Shown: positions 35,758 to 49,500, counted from the first letter of the stretch. The stretch: DNA of 64,000 nt from Rotaria sp. Silwood1 (GCA_905250075.1 CAJNOP010000079.1:424645-488644), one strand, 5' to 3'. The notes: generated from the letters alone by a model not told the origin. Numbers and translations are program-made.

Positions 35758-38700
35758 TTAAAATCGTTCTCTTGGCGTCTGTAGAGCACTTTTATCAGTA
35801 ATGTAATCTTCTTGAAAACTTTCATTTAGATATCCATTGGTTCTTGATTTAGTTAATGCATCAAGAACCATGCTTTCATTTGATCTGATTGATTTTAAAT
35901 GAGCATATAACCCATAATGATTTGCACTTTTCTTTGGTCCCCAATCATATCGAGGTGAATTATTTTGTGTAAATGCTTCCATATATCGAGGTTTTTCGAA
36001 ATACTTGTTATAATAGTAAAGATCATTGTCAATTGATGAATCAATTTTTCGAATCTATTGTATTTCGTCAAATTACTAATAATAAGAAGAAGAAATTGAA
36101 CAATGAAAACTTACTATTCCTCTTTGACCAAGAGCAAAATATTCTCGAATATAATTGACAATAAAAACCAATGGAATAGGTATGATACAAGCAACAAATA
36201 TACACCAACCTACAACCATACTCCAATCAGGATATATATAAGCTTCATAACCAGCACCAGCGCTATTTGACATTCGTTTAGCACCCAGTAAATTTGAAAA
36301 TGTTATTACCTTAATAAAAAAAAGCTTGATTTTATTCAAACACAAAAAAAAAGAAAATCTTTAGTTTTTTTTAAGTCTAGAACTGACCAGCATAATAATT
36401 GGAGCCATGATACACCATGTTACAAATAAATAATATTCAGCTGCACGTTTTCCTAACATCATTTTAACATCATTCATAAATCGATTAAATCCTATAATGA
36501 AAAAAATGTGTTATGAAAAAAAAAACCATCACAATTAAAACACACCATATATATAAGCAATTGTATATACTTCAAAAAATCCAACAACAATCATTGATAC
36601 ATTTGCTGCATATTGATTTAATAATTCAAATAAATAAATACCACCCTATACATTAAAATAAATTCAATATCATATGAAAAAATAAATACTAACTGGACAT
36701 GTAAATGGTAAACTAATTAAAAATGAAATAATACAAGTAATTATCACTGCTGATTGTCTATTGGATTTAAATCTTGGAAATAATTCCAATATTGATGTTA
36801 TTGGAACATCTGTTAAAGCAAACTAATCATAAATCAATTTGAAAATAATGATTAGATGAATAAAATATATTGAAATTACCTGTGAACCAAGTCCAAGTGC
36901 TAGTAACATTAAAAAAAAAAGAATCGAGAAAAATGAACTAGCTGGCATATGTGCAATAGCTTCTGGATAAGTTATAAATGCTAAACCAGGACCAGATGCA
37001 TCAGCATATTTTGAAACTGGTTCATTTAATTCTTTTGCCAAATATCCAATCGTGGCAAATACGGCAAAACCAGCAAATACACCAGTAAAACAATCACATG
37101 ATACAACAATGCACATTTGTCTAATAGAAATTAGATTAAATTTCAACTAACATCAAAAGAAATAACTAACCGAAAAAAATTATTTTTAAATTTATTTGAT
37201 GCTGAATAAGCCATTAATGAGCCAAAGCTGAGGCCAAGTGAGAAAAATACTTGAGATGCAGCTGCTTGCCAAGTCTATTACACAATTTTTTTTTTTTTTC
37301 ATTTATCTTTTTAAGAAATAAAATAAATCTCTTGCTAATTATATATACAATCTCATATCTCGAGATATTTTATACAGCTATAAACATTGTTTCACCCATA
37401 ATAATACATTATTCCATAAGTATTAAGTAAAAAGAAACTTTTTTTTATAGTAACCATAGTGAAATCTTTTTTTCTTCAATGGATAATATCATTTTGGCCG
37501 AAAGAAAAACTAAGAAAGAAAGAATAGCGAAAAAACATGGTGAAAAAAGTTTATTTTGAAACTCTCGACCAGCCAAATGACGATATTTTATTGCATCCAA
37601 AAAAACATGAAAGATGTACATATACAATAACAAGAGATACTAGTGTATGAACAATATTCAAGAACAAAGCTCATGATAAGACAGTGGTATAGGCGTGTAT
37701 CTCCGTAGAGAGTTTGTATGCCGATATCAGACTTTTATTTACAACTATGGTTACATCTAACTATTCCATCCTTAACAAAGCTCCTTAACGACATCTGTTA
37801 CATTTTCACTATTTTTTTCTTTTGGACAAATCGATACATATCTTTTTTATTTATTATTCTACAAAACACGAGTTTTCCGAACTTGTCACGCTTGCTAGAG
37901 TTCCCTTAATTCTATGAAAATGACCTTAGACAAATTTAGCATAATATCTTAAAATTTCTCTTCAAAAATAATTTGTCGAAACACGAAACTCTTGGTTTTC
38001 CTTACATTAGCTATCATCAAAGTTTTATCTAGATTGAATTATTTTTCGTTTTTGAGACTTTGAAATGATCACACAGAGAAGAAAATAGACTCGCAAAATT
38101 CTATAGTCTCTATGGCCTTGATCATTACTTTACATAATAAAACTTGAGACTTATGATATTTATTGTCTTAAATAAGATATTTTAATGCACAATATACATT
38201 ATCTTTTAGTCTAAGGCCAATATCTTATTAAATATCATCTGTATAATCATTTAATTTATCTTTATATAGAGTATTTTGATGATTACAAAAAAAAAAAAGT
38301 TTTTATGTCATTTGAAAACTCTTGTGTAATGAGTTGATTTTTATCTGAATATATAGCGTAAAATCTGAAAAACTCTCCTATAATATGAAAGATGAAAAGT
38401 TGTAAAAATCTGTTTACTTCAAACTTTGCAACAAGGTCCCATTGTGGTATAACATAATACTTTATTCCTTCAACAGCTCCATCTAATAATGAACTTTGAA
38501 TAATTAATACAAGGAGAACAATATATGGAAAAATAGCTGTAAAATATGCAACCTATATATAAATAATTAATATAAAAGATTTTCGAAAATAAAACAAACT
38601 TTTCCAGAGGATTTAACACCTCGAATAATACATGCTCCAACAATAATCCAAGCAACTAATAATGAAACAGCTGGATATACTCGAGGTATACCAAAATCTT

Positions 38701-39665
38701 CAAATCGTTGACTTTTATTTAAAAGTAATTGACTAAAACATAATAATCATTAAAAATTGATTTTCTCTCATTTTTTTTTCTTTCTTATTTTCAACTTACT
38801 AAAAGAATTGTTCTGTAGCTGTAACTCGATCTTTTGCATTGATTGGTTCACACAAATATTCTGTGTTATGAAGAAATTGTGATTCAGTACAATTATACAT
38901 TGTTCCATTAACTTTAAATGGTGTACTATCAACACTAGGAACAAAACATCTTTCATCATTCCACCAATATCCACAGTTTTTCCATAAAAGAGTTTTTCGA
39001 AATGATGCAAGAAAATAAAATAAAGCCCAACTTATAATGACATTATAATAGAACATACAAAGTACACTATTTATTATCATTGCAAATCCAACACCTTTAA
39101 TAAATGATCATTTTCAATTTTGTTTTCGTTTTTAAAATATTGTATTTACCTTGCCATCCTTTAGCAAGTATAAATGCTGTAGCCGGACCTCGACTAGAAA
39201 ATTGACCAAGTGCTAATTCAAGATAATAAATTGGTGCACCAATCAAAAAATATAATATAAAATATGGTATTAAAAATGCACCTTTACAAAAAATTAAAAT
39301 AATTAAGAAAAGAAAAAAAAATATATAGAAAATAAAACGAACCACCACCATTTTTAGCAGCTAAATATGGAAAACGCCAAACATTTCCAAGACCAACTGA
39401 ATTTGAAATTAAAGAAAATACAAATTCAAGTGGATGATCCCATTCATGATGATCTTTTTCCTATATTGATGTAAATTATTTGATTTTTATTGAAAAAAAA
39501 GAAAAATTTATATAAATAACCTCTTCTACTGCTGTTATTTTACCAAATTCTGTCTCAGTTGATTTTGATATGTGAGTTCCTCGACGAAACTATTATAGAA
39601 CTTTCTCATTATGGAATAATCAATGATTAAACAATAATTACCTTAGAAATGAGTCTATTCGGCAT
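35758..39665 (-). CDS. SLC6-family Na+-coupled neurotransmitter/amino-acid transporter, 14 exons
   Basis: Fourteen exons keep one frame and encode 691 residues: 39665-39642, 39589-39521, 39460-39343, 39281-39150, 39094-38800, 38732-38600, 38552-38418, 37274-37171, 37120-36880, 36822-36694, 36645-36546, 36491-36388, 36309-36115 and 36054-35758. SLC6 carriers use Na+ (often Cl-) to import amino acids or amine transmitters. TM1 carries SVGLGNVWRFPYLAAKNGGG (52-71), the Na+/substrate site. Gly54, where monoamine carriers have Asp, favours an amino-acid-type substrate. TM3 has GAPIYYLELALGQFSSRGP. A long, N-glycosylated EL2 with paired Cys follows, and 12 TMs can be traced. Introns are short except 37275-38417. 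The C-terminal ~95 residues are polar, without a clear PDZ motif. It looks intact. Confidence 0.93.
37275..38417 (-). other. Long intron (1,143 bp) of the SLC6 gene
   Basis: Donor GTAAAC at 38417 and acceptor AATAG at 37275. The other introns of this gene are about 40-80 bp, so this one is enlarged roughly twentyfold. It splits the coding sequence in phase 0 just before TWQAAASQVFFSLG. The ORFs inside (37445-37633, 37718-37909) have no coding character. No terminal inverted repeat was found, so the cause of the expansion is unresolved. Confidence 0.8.
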
Positions 39666-41168
39666 GATTTCTCATATATAAAGTGATGAACAATATGACG
39701 GTGTATTATATTCTCTCGTCGGAAGATAATTCTTCGATCAGAAATCGATTTGTATTGTTTAAAAAAAATACCCTATTTAGAGAATAAATGAATCTTTTTT
39801 TTTTTTTTTGTTTAATGAGTCATACACAAATCAACTTCAAATAAAAAAATCGTATCTTCCTTCTATTTTAGATAAATATTCAACGACCTATTAAAGTATG
39901 TGTGAAAAAAAGATGTTTATTGTCTTGATAAATACCAAGGTAAATGACATTTTTTTTTCTTCTAATGGATTAAACAGTTGTCTTTTGACTAAAATGTCTC
40001 TATTACAGAAGGTTGACAAATATTACAAATCTATTTTCGACTATTGAAAAAATAATAAAAAGAAGTAGAAAATAGTAATCTCTTCAAAACTATTCTATCT
40101 GACAGATTGATAATACAATTGTACTTAATAACTTCTTTCTTTTTCTTTTTTTTTTACAAACTGTTTTGATATCGATAAAATACACTTGTTTGTGAAGTGA
40201 TGATAACCGAGTTAAAAGTTTATTTTTCTTTTTTACTTTTACGTAAGATGAATTTTCTCATGCAGAATTCTTTAAATGAATCTATGGTGAGTAGAGAACA
40301 ATCACACGATAGTTACAAACTGTCGTATATGACACGATAACAGATCATCTTTCATCATATAACTAGACTCCATAATTAAACTCTTTACCATCGGCTCATA
40401 TCTATGATGAAACATGACTTCTTATTCTTCACTTATTGTCCTATAGAGAATTGTACACTATCGTTGACCTCCATTTCAATGATTGTATGCAGTCGCATAC
40501 TTAATTCTACACTATTTTCATATCTAATTCATATTTTACTTGATAAAAACAAGCAATTTTGAGCGTTTTATTGTGTCTTTAAATATGTTGTCGAAATAAC
40601 AATAAACATTACCGATATTTCAAATATAATATCTTACAAATTTAAATATAAACTATTATAACAATACATAAAACGAAGTAAAAAAAAGACAAACTTTCAC
40701 TAGGATATACTAGCAATGGGGAAAATTTATATTAGAACTTAAAACCATTGAGCATATGTGAATCCAATGAAAATTTTCATTGGAATGCTAACAAATTCAA
40801 AATACGAATTGATTCTGAAGTAGTATGGACTAAGATACATGAACTTTAAGGATATTTACAATATTTGTTATGCGCTAACAATTGAACATTTAAGAAAAAT
40901 TTATTTTGCTCGTTTCTCATCATGTTTAGATAGAGTTCATCGAGTTACATTAGAATTAGGATGAAGTCGTATTTTTATCTGAGAAATCTTTCTGTTGGTT
41001 GATTAACAAAAAACAAAAGATTTGACAAATAATCTCAACTATTTGTTTAATTTCATAAAAATAAATTTTAATTTGTCATTATTAAAGCGCCATTGATTTA
41101 TTTTTTCTTATTCGATAATTAAAAAAAACAAAATCTTATAAAAATGAATATTTTTTTAATAAAATCTG
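39666..41168. other. Divergent intergenic region
   Basis: About 1.5 kb of A/T-rich DNA with poly-T runs. It lies between the starts of the SLC6 gene (-) and the small membrane protein gene (+). No specific regulatory site identified. Confidence 0.4.
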
Positions 41169-41681
41169 ATGTTAAATGATAATCGAGGATCAGATTGTAT
41201 AAAACGTCAATCTTATCGTCGTACTTTATTATGTTATTCAACATTATGTTTATTTTTATTTTTAATATTATTTTTACTTTTAAGTCAAGTATTTCATTAT
41301 CGTTATATTCATATTGAAAATAATTTAAATAAATCAATATCATTAAATCTAATGAAATTTCGTTCATCATTAATTAAATGTGGTCAATCTGTTGTTGAAA
41401 AAGATAATATTTATCAAATACTTGAACAATTAACTGAAATAATGAAAAATCTTGCTATCAAACAAAAGAATAAACAAATAATTAATATAGATGAACAATT
41501 AGATGGAAGATTTATCAAAGAAGATATTATTATTTGGTTAGAATTTATTTTAGCAGAATGTTTTCAAGCAAGACAATTTTCAATAATTGAACAAAAAAAA
41601 CCAACCATTATTAGACAAATTATTTCCTATTTACGAAAAGAATTTTTATACATAGCCGGATTTTTTATTAAAGAAACGTAA
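41169..41681 (+). CDS. Small single-pass membrane protein, unrecognised
   Basis: ATG-initiated, intronless, 170 residues. A basic N-terminus (CIKRQSYRRT) precedes one strong hydrophobic helix (about 22-41, LCYSTLCLFLFLILFLLLSQ), predicting a signal anchor with the short end in the cytosol. The rest (42-170) is a mixed helical region with charged heptad-like stretches (DNIYQILEQLTEIMKNLAIKQ) and one Cys (FILAECFQARQF). Codon use matches neighbouring intact genes, which supports it being real. I recognise no domain. Its promoter would lie in the shared region with the SLC6 gene. Confidence 0.6.
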   Translation: MLNDNRGSDCIKRQSYRRTLLCYSTLCLFLFLILFLLLSQVFHYRYIHIENNLNKSISLNLMKFRSSLIKCGQSVVEKDNIYQILEQLTEIMKNLAIKQKNKQIINIDEQLDGRFIKEDIIIWLEFILAECFQARQFSIIEQKKPTIIRQIISYLRKEFLYIAGFFIKET

Positions 41682-43671
41682 ACAATCGATTTTTATATCT
41701 ATTTTTTTTTAAATTAAAATCGGAAATCAAATAAAAAGAATAAAAGCTAATAGTCAGGTTTCATGAGTCATTCGATTATTTTTTATGTATTCTATCTATC
41801 TATCCATTCTTATTCGATTTATCTTATAATGATTTAATATTAAAAACTAAATACTTTAAAGTAATTATTTCGAAGTATAACATATGAAAAACAATTTAAA
41901 CAAAAAATTGAACTTTTATATAAATTCAACAACGAAATAATGACCATTTATTTATTGATAATAATTTATAAATTGAATACCCTAAATTGAATTGTATGAT
42001 ATTGGAATATTTAAAATTTACTATTTTTTCAATAATATTTTTCTTAAACAAACGAAAGGATCAATTTATTCTTACTAATATAAATTTGATTAACTTAAAA
42101 TTAAAAAAAAATTTTAATTGAAGGTCTATTCAAGGATAATATCTCTTAAATATTATTTTTTCTATAATCGAGTTCGATGTCGACCATCTCAAATCGATAG
42201 AAATTCTAAACTATTTAAAAAAAAACTATTTTTCAATAATTATAATAAAACATAATCGAATGATATAGAATATTATATTAAGTAAGTTTTTCTGTATGTC
42301 TCATCAAAATCTGTGAATGAAAACAATATTTTTCTTCGTCATTGTGATTCAAAATGAAACTTTTGTTTTTTTTTTCTACAAAATCTTTCTATTAAAAATG
42401 AAATTCTTTTTCTTTTTAAACTTTGAATAATGATAATTTGTTTTTCTTATGATAGATAATTCATCAAAATGTTTCGAGATCATCTTTGTAAAAAAAAATT
42501 TAAAAAGCAACTTCATCCTATAATTTTGTGTTTACTATGGAAGTTAAATTAATCTAATTTTATAATGAAACTTTTAATCTTCAAAGATGTTACAATGAAA
42601 AATCTTATAGTTATTTGGAATTTGTCGAAAACAGATTTGTTGATTCTTTAATCGATTATTTTCCAATAGTAGATCTTGAATGTTGTTGAGAATAAGACAT
42701 TTTTTCGAAAGGAGACTATAATGATCAAAAAACAAGTCCGATTTTATTTATTGTTCCTTGAGAAAATCAAAAAATGAAAGAATAACTGATAAGTCTGTTA
42801 CATTTTATTTCAATTTTCAATCAAATACTTATGAATATTTTTTAAAACAATTCATTTTCACGGCAACAGAATTGTGCTACACACTTTCAAGTAATTCTTA
42901 TAAATAATGTTCAAAGTTTAACTATCAACTTATGAAGATCTCTTTTAATAACTTGTAAAAATATAAAATAAATATCAGTTTGAAAGCAATAGATATAAGA
43001 AACAAAAAAAATGATAAAAATAAATTTAATTTATTGAATTTTTGATCATCATTAATAAAAAATTGTCTCGTACCGACTAATATCATGATAAATACTTAAT
43101 GTTAATTATGTTAGTGAACAGATTGAAATAAGTACAATGTTGAATGATTAAAATTCGAATCAATTGAAAAAGTTACTAGAAATATAATTCTCTCAAATGA
43201 GTGATAATTGTTTAAGAAACAAAAAACTATTTTATTCAAAAAAACATATTAATCAATTTCATAAATAAAATAATGTTTTTTTTTTGATACGTACACAATT
43301 TATATTTTTCAATTAAATATCAACAAATGATTTATTTGAAAAACTAATTCAAATTATTAATTAAATATTGATATGTATATTTACATAATTCAAATAGCTA
43401 TGAATATATAAAATAAATTGACATTTTTTTCATTCAGTTCAACATCAATTGAAACTAATAACATATTGTTGAAATGTTAAAGTGTTTTTAAAAAAATGTC
43501 TTACATTTTGTGCGATGCACTTAATATTTGCCATTAGAAAAAAAAATAAGAAAAACTTCGCAGTTGTTTTGATTTGTCTCTCCTTTTCAATTACTTTACA
43601 CTCCGAACGACATAAACAACAAAAAACATTAGTGAATTTCTATTGTTACCATTAAGGACAAAGGTGATAGA
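41682..43671. other. Gene-free A/T-rich stretch
   Basis: About 2 kb with no supported ORF or repeat. The distal part should contain the promoter of the four-TM gene. Confidence 0.5.
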
Positions 43672-44433
43672 ATGGTGTCTCGTAATGGTGATTTATTAAG
43701 TTTTGTTCTTGGTCTTACATCGGGTATAATTGCTTTAATCAGTTTAATATTAACTTGTAGTGGTGTTGGTTTTCGATCATGGTACATTGGTACAAATGCT
43801 AATAATACAGACGTTATAGTTGAAGCAAATTTATTTTATGCTTGTTTCGCTTCAAATGTTAGTCAAGGAACGAGCTCAACAAAATTGAGTTGTAGTTCTT
43901 ATAATTCCTATATATGTTCAACAACATCTTATATAAATCGAGTATTAAATGTAACAGCATATTTATCTGGATGTACAAATCCGACAAATGGATCATCAAC
44001 ATATTTAACTCATGTTGGACCAATTTATCAAATATTAATTGATGATTATTATCGTTTACGTAATGCTGCTAGTTTTTCAATAATTACAATAGTTTCTATA
44101 TTTTTTTCAACAATATTTACATTTCTAACTTCAATTATTCTATTGAATATATATTTTGTTTATCTTGCACCAATACTTGCTTGTATTGGTGTTAGTTTTG
44201 GTATATGTTGTTTGGTATTTTCTGGTTCTGTTCTAAATTATACAGGTGCTGGTTTTGCTTTATTTGTTGTTGGAGTTTTACTTGAAGTTATCGTCATAAC
44301 ATTATCATCAATTGTAGCTGGAAGATTAAATCAAATAGACAAAGTTGATGAAAATAAAGATAATGAACAAATGTCTAGACATCGTAGTACTTCACCTATT
44401 TATGTTCGGAGAGCACATAAACGAAGAATTTAA
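43672..44433 (+). CDS. Four-transmembrane protein, claudin/PMP22/clarin-like topology
   Basis: ATG-initiated, intronless, 253 residues. Four hydrophobic segments are visible at about 10-30, 135-158, 161-182 and 190-214, with both ends predicted cytosolic. The first extracellular loop (about 31-130) has a Trp (GFRSWYIG) and five or six Cys, including ANLFYACF, KLSCSSY, YICSTT and SGCTNP, with several N-x-S/T sites. This topology is shared by claudin, PMP22, clarin and tetraspanin-like families. The claudin W-GLW-C-C signature is not complete and there is no tetraspanin CCG motif, so I assign only the topology. The C-terminus is basic (SPIYVRRAHKRRI). An AATAAA-type signal follows directly after the stop. 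Confidence 0.65.
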   Translation: MVSRNGDLLSFVLGLTSGIIALISLILTCSGVGFRSWYIGTNANNTDVIVEANLFYACFASNVSQGTSSTKLSCSSYNSYICSTTSYINRVLNVTAYLSGCTNPTNGSSTYLTHVGPIYQILIDDYYRLRNAASFSIITIVSIFFSTIFTFLTSIILLNIYFVYLAPILACIGVSFGICCLVFSGSVLNYTGAGFALFVVGVLLEVIVITLSSIVAGRLNQIDKVDENKDNEQMSRHRSTSPIYVRRAHKRRI

Positions 44434-44614
44434 AATAAAAATATTAAGTTTTAATTTTAACTTTTGTATGAATTCGAAAACCAAAAATAAAAAAAAAAAT
44501 AAAATCTATTCAATGATTTTCTTTGTTTTTTTTTGTTTATTTTGAAGATATTCAATAATAAGTCTCAATTATTTTTATTATCAATTTACATCGAATAGAA
44601 ACAAAACTAAATGT

Positions 44615-45079
44615 TTAATATTTCTCCTGACTAGCATAGATTGTTGTCCATTGTTTTGCAATTTCTTGATATTTATTTTTATCTGTTTTATAGAGTTGAA
44701 CAGCTTGTTTATTAATTCCATGTTCTGAATTTGGATCAGATAATAATGAACATAATGATATAAGGATACTACGAACAGTTAATGCAGGAGACCATTGAGA
44801 ATGAAGAATATCCAAACAAATATCACCTTTTATACTAATATTTGGATGATAAATTGGTGTTACAAATTTAATTTCAGGTGGTTTGAATGGAAAATCTGAA
44901 GAAAATTTAAGTGATAGATAAAATCTTCCATTAACATATGGAGTATCTTCTGATCCTTCAATCCATCCAGTCCAATTAATCATATCTTTACTTGGATCTT
45001 CAGGTTTTGCATAACATAATGGAGGTGGATTTTTTTCTATTTCAGCATAATGATAAGCAAGACGTCGAACAAGAGCCAT
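44615..45079 (-). CDS. Ubiquitin-conjugating enzyme E2
   Basis: Intronless, 154 residues, a single UBC domain with no long extension. It carries ubiquitin as a thioester and hands it to E3 ligases. The N-terminal helix has RRLAYHYAEIEKNPPP. The central strand reads GRFYLSLKFSSDFPFKPPEI. The HPN motif is at 78-80 (YHPN), followed by GDICLDILHSQWSPALTV with catalytic Cys88. LLSDPNSEHGINKQA closes the fold. Length and motif order fit class I E2s such as the UBE2D/UBE2N group. The N-terminal wording differs from UBE2D (MAL-KRI-KEL), so the exact orthologue is unclear. It converges with the four-TM gene; the 3' ends are only about 180 bp apart. It could in principle serve the RBR ligase of this window, but that is only inference. 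Confidence 0.92.
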   Translation of the reverse strand: MALVRRLAYHYAEIEKNPPPLCYAKPEDPSKDMINWTGWIEGSEDTPYVNGRFYLSLKFSSDFPFKPPEIKFVTPIYHPNISIKGDICLDILHSQWSPALTVRSILISLCSLLSDPNSEHGINKQAVQLYKTDKNKYQEIAKQWTTIYASQEKY

Positions 45080-46321
45080 GAAAATTTATATAAATTAATC
45101 TGAAAAAGATATTTATCTATCATAGTCAATATTTTAAAGTGATGTTTTTTAATCGACAATAGACGATTATTGATTTATATATAAATATATAAAACAACTG
45201 GGGAAAACCCTGCATTATGACATGCATCTTGTTTATATTTAGATAATGATAATTTTCTTCCTATCTATATGATAATATTTATATATTTAATTTCTTCTTC
45301 TTTTCTCTTGTTATTATTCATGTTTTATAGATTTTGTTTTCAATATGATGGGTTTTTCCTTTTGCTCTCATATGTATATGTGATGAACATTTTCCTTCTC
45401 TTATATATAGAACTAAAGTACTAGACGAATCAAAATCTTACATCTTGAAAACGAAGAACAATATGTTGGAAAAAGAATTTCTTGATGTTGTTTTGATTTT
45501 TCCATCAGAAATTCTTTATAAATTCTATTTGATAAATAACATATTTGTGTTTATTTTGAAATATTATCAAAATAATTAATGATTTACTATAAATATCAAT
45601 ATGTTTATATATTCATAGTTAGTCGAAAATAAAAACTGATCTTTTTCAAAAGTATTACCGATTACATGTACATTATAAATATATTTATAAGAAACTCATT
45701 ATTAGTTTAAATAAATAAGAAGTTAAAATGCTATTTTATTCTATCTATTTTATTTGTTATGCAGTAACAAAACAAGTATAACCAAAAAATAAGACATCAA
45801 ACTTCGCTTTTGTTTTTCTGTACCTATTTGTAATATGTAAACAAGTTTATGTACGATAGTGGATACTGGGAAATTACTCGTACGAAATATATCCCGCTGT
45901 TAATAATTAACAAAGCGATGTCGGAATTTTCCTGGGTACAAAATATTAGTCATCAAGAGAAAATATATGGAAAAAGCCAATTAAAGGTGACGTGAATATA
46001 ACAGAGACATGAAAACAAGTCATAATCATATTAAATTATTTAGTGAATTTTTCTTATATTGAATATTTATTTATGTGATTAGATAACAATCTTCATAGTT
46101 GATTATCATCAATAATAAAACTTTTATTTTCAATTTTATTTAATCAAATATAAATCAATTATTACTGGGAAATAATAATAAATGAAAACAAAATCATTTT
46201 TTCCATAATATTCTGTTGTAAATTCACTTCATCTTTATGGATATTTCACAAATAGAAATTATCTTCAACATCAAAATATATCAAATTTTTCTTATTTATT
46301 ATATTTATTTATTCAATTTCT
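45080..46321. other. Gene-free A/T-rich stretch
   Basis: Upstream region of the E2 gene. No ORF or repeat of note. Confidence 0.45.
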
Positions 46322-46572
46322 TTAACCCTTTGAGGACGGGAAGCCTATATATAGGCAACGGCTCTCTATCGACTTGTAACGCACTTGAATATGTCTCTCA
46401 TTATATAGCGGTGATCTACATTTAGTGCAGACTATGGACTCTTCACCACCGATGTGATGCTACACCACCATATGTATTGTATCCTGATACACCTTCTTTC
46501 TAGCAGAGATATTATTTCGACGTTTCGAGGACGTGATCTTTTTGAAAAGTAATCCCGTCCTCAAAGGGTTAA
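46322..46572. mobile_element. piggyBac-type MITE with TTAA target sites
   Basis: A 243-bp element (46326-46568) begins ccctttgaggacggga and ends tcccgtcctcaaaggg, a perfect 16-bp terminal inverted repeat. It is flanked on both sides by TTAA (46322-46325 and 46569-46572). TTAA duplication with CCC-starting ends is diagnostic of piggyBac insertion. The interior is more G/C-rich than the surroundings and encodes nothing. The perfect ends suggest fairly recent movement by a transposase supplied elsewhere. Confidence 0.9.
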
Positions 46573-49500
46573 TAATAATAACTTAAGTTATTCTTAAAGT
46601 ATTGAAGGAGTCGATGAAAATTAAAAAGAATTGTTGCTTTTTTTTTCAATCAAACTATAACAACAACAACAATATCAAAGTCAATAGAAATTCAAATGAA
46701 TGAATCTTTAGTTCCAATTCAATGTTAATTGCTCCTTAAAGTTTTTTAAATTTAATACTAAAAACTATAAACAAATTTTCTTTCACCAATTTGAAAAATT
46801 TTGATCATACGAAACATGAATTATTTCTCGATAATAGGATCGGATGAAAGAAATAAAAACAATAGATACTATTGAGAATATAGGAGAATAGAAAAACTAA
46901 CAAACAATCTGTGAAAGAAATATTCTATTTATTATAATAAGTGTTTGATTGAAAAATATTTGCCTAGATTAACAAGAAATTATTCATTATATTTATAATA
47001 TTAATATATATAACAAATTATTGCATGTTTTTATCATATCCTTTCTTTTTTTTTTCTTGTATTTTCAATTTAAAATAAACGATAATAAGAAAATTTCTGT
47101 CATATTATCTTTATCTTTATTTATGTAGTCGATGACTAAAACGAACTTATCAGATATGAAACCAATCTATAGACTAAGATAAAAATAAATGAATTCTAAC
47201 ATAACTGTTAAGACACCAATAAAACTAGTTTTTTTTTTGTAATATTTGAAACACACATCAATCGAATATAATATATTAAAGAAAAAACAAAACAACTTAA
47301 AATAAATCATAGAAAAACTGATAATAGATTAATATAAATAAGATTAGTGAGAAAGATATTTTAATTAGTATCGTTACTGAGAATATTTCTAATGGAATTG
47401 TAGTTATATAACAATAAACCGATGAATATTTTATACTTAACTTAAAAAGTATTTTTATTGATCGATTCATTTTGAGTTTTTGTTAAGCATAGATTTGGTT
47501 AAATTCAATTTTAATTATATCAGTTATACTTTGAAAAAAAAACTAAACAATGAATTTTCTAAATCAAAATAATGATGTAGAGTTTTTTATTTATTTTCTA
47601 ATCTCAAACAATGTTTCTAATCTTTATTTTTATTGAAATAAAAATGTTGATCATGTTTATGTAAAGTATTTATAATGATTATGATATTTTTTATTTATTA
47701 ATATTTAAAAGCACGTATATTTTCTCATTAATTAGATAGAAGACTATATATATGAAAACAAAAGCCTGTTGTATTTTTATTGATATTGTAATCAATCTGT
47801 AAGGTGTGCAGTTGACTTAAAAATCGATTATGATTTTGAGAAAGTTTTTTTTTTTCTAAGTCATGACAGTCAAAAGAATGTCATGAATTTTTATCAAATT
47901 ATCAATATTCTAGATAACCTTTCTACTCAATAACTAAATAATATTAGCATATCTCAATGAAAAAGTATGAGAGTATCAAAAAATAATTGTTTTACGTGAC
48001 TAATATAGAAATATAATATCTCCTGTTGATTCAGTTGTCTATCATTATTTAAAACAATGATTGAACAATAATATCTTGAATAGGAAAAATAAATTATTTG
48101 TTCTACTTATTTTGATTTATAAGAACGTGTAAATGGTATACCGACAAGTCATAGAGAAAGATATATTTTGGTACGTCTATTTTTAAATAAAACTCAAGTG
48201 GGTTCGATTTTCAATTAAACGTAGGAGTTGTACTTAATTAGTTCTTTTTCTTCATCTATGGTTTATATATGGAACAGTTTTTATTATATATATTATTTAT
48301 TTCTCAAATAATTCATTTTATTTTTATTATTCATACAAATTCATCCAATTTCAGTAAGTCAAAAATAATTCATTTCATATTCATATATATCAAAATCTCT
48401 TGGATTCAATGAGTTATTTGGTTTTCAAATATCTTTGTTTGTTAAATAATAATTGAGTTCTTTACTAAATATTTCTGGCAAATATTTATCTATTATCTAT
48501 TCCTTGTAGATAAGTTGATAGTCATTGAACATAGTTAAGTCTGTTTGATTGATAATATTTCAAAGCAGAATTTAATCACAAAGTCTTAATTAAAGCTGGT
48601 CCATGATTACATTTTTATTTTTATTTTTATTTGTTGTTTCTCATTATAATTGTATATCAAAGTAAATAAAAGAATGCTATCTTATGAAAACTTTCTCATA
48701 TTAGAAATAATCAATATAAATTAAACCGAAGTATTACGTAGAAAATATAGTTGGTGAAGCAACAAGGTTTGAGTAGGTTCAAGTCAATCCTAGATTTACT
48801 CTTCATAGGCTAGACTCAAACAATTTTTCTCTCCTTCCATTAAATTGATAGATTTGACAAGCGTATCTATCGTAATTTTAGTTCAACAAAAATATCTCTA
48901 TAATCAATTGACGTGACAGTTTTTTAATCGGTAACAATAAGCGGGCAGTTAGGTGGAGAATTTCTTACGAAAACCAAATCGAATCGAATGTTCGATTTAG
49001 TGACAATACTTTCATTAAGTCTCAAACATGAACAATTAAGCTCAATTCATTGTAGAACTCGTGTTCTCTGTGTTTTGCACTTTTTCAAAATGTATCGATT
49101 CTTTCGCCTGAAAAATCTACTAGATCAACCATAACTTATATTTTATTTAACAAAAAAAAGTCATTTCCACATACCCAGTAGAGCTTTCTAGTTTTACGCA
49201 GTATTTAGAGGTGCCGATATTTTGCATCCTTTTAGTTGATACATAGATAGAGTTCTATCATTGGGATGGCAAGTATATGCTTCTTCGATTACATGATCAT
49301 CTGTACAATTATTAGTAATAGTACATTTCACGATCTATTACTTTGCTATATATCCTGATTTGCTAATTGACATGAAAATTGATTGTAAAAAACTTGACTG
49401 AAAAACAAAATATTGCAGTTTTCTAATTCAAACACTGTGATATTGATTCGACTAAATTTAGAGACTATCAATTTCAGTGCAGATCTAGAAATTGAAATAG

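Noticed and set aside
41119..41370. 83-codon minus-strand ORF
   Set aside because: Antisense shadow of the small membrane protein gene at 41169-41681.
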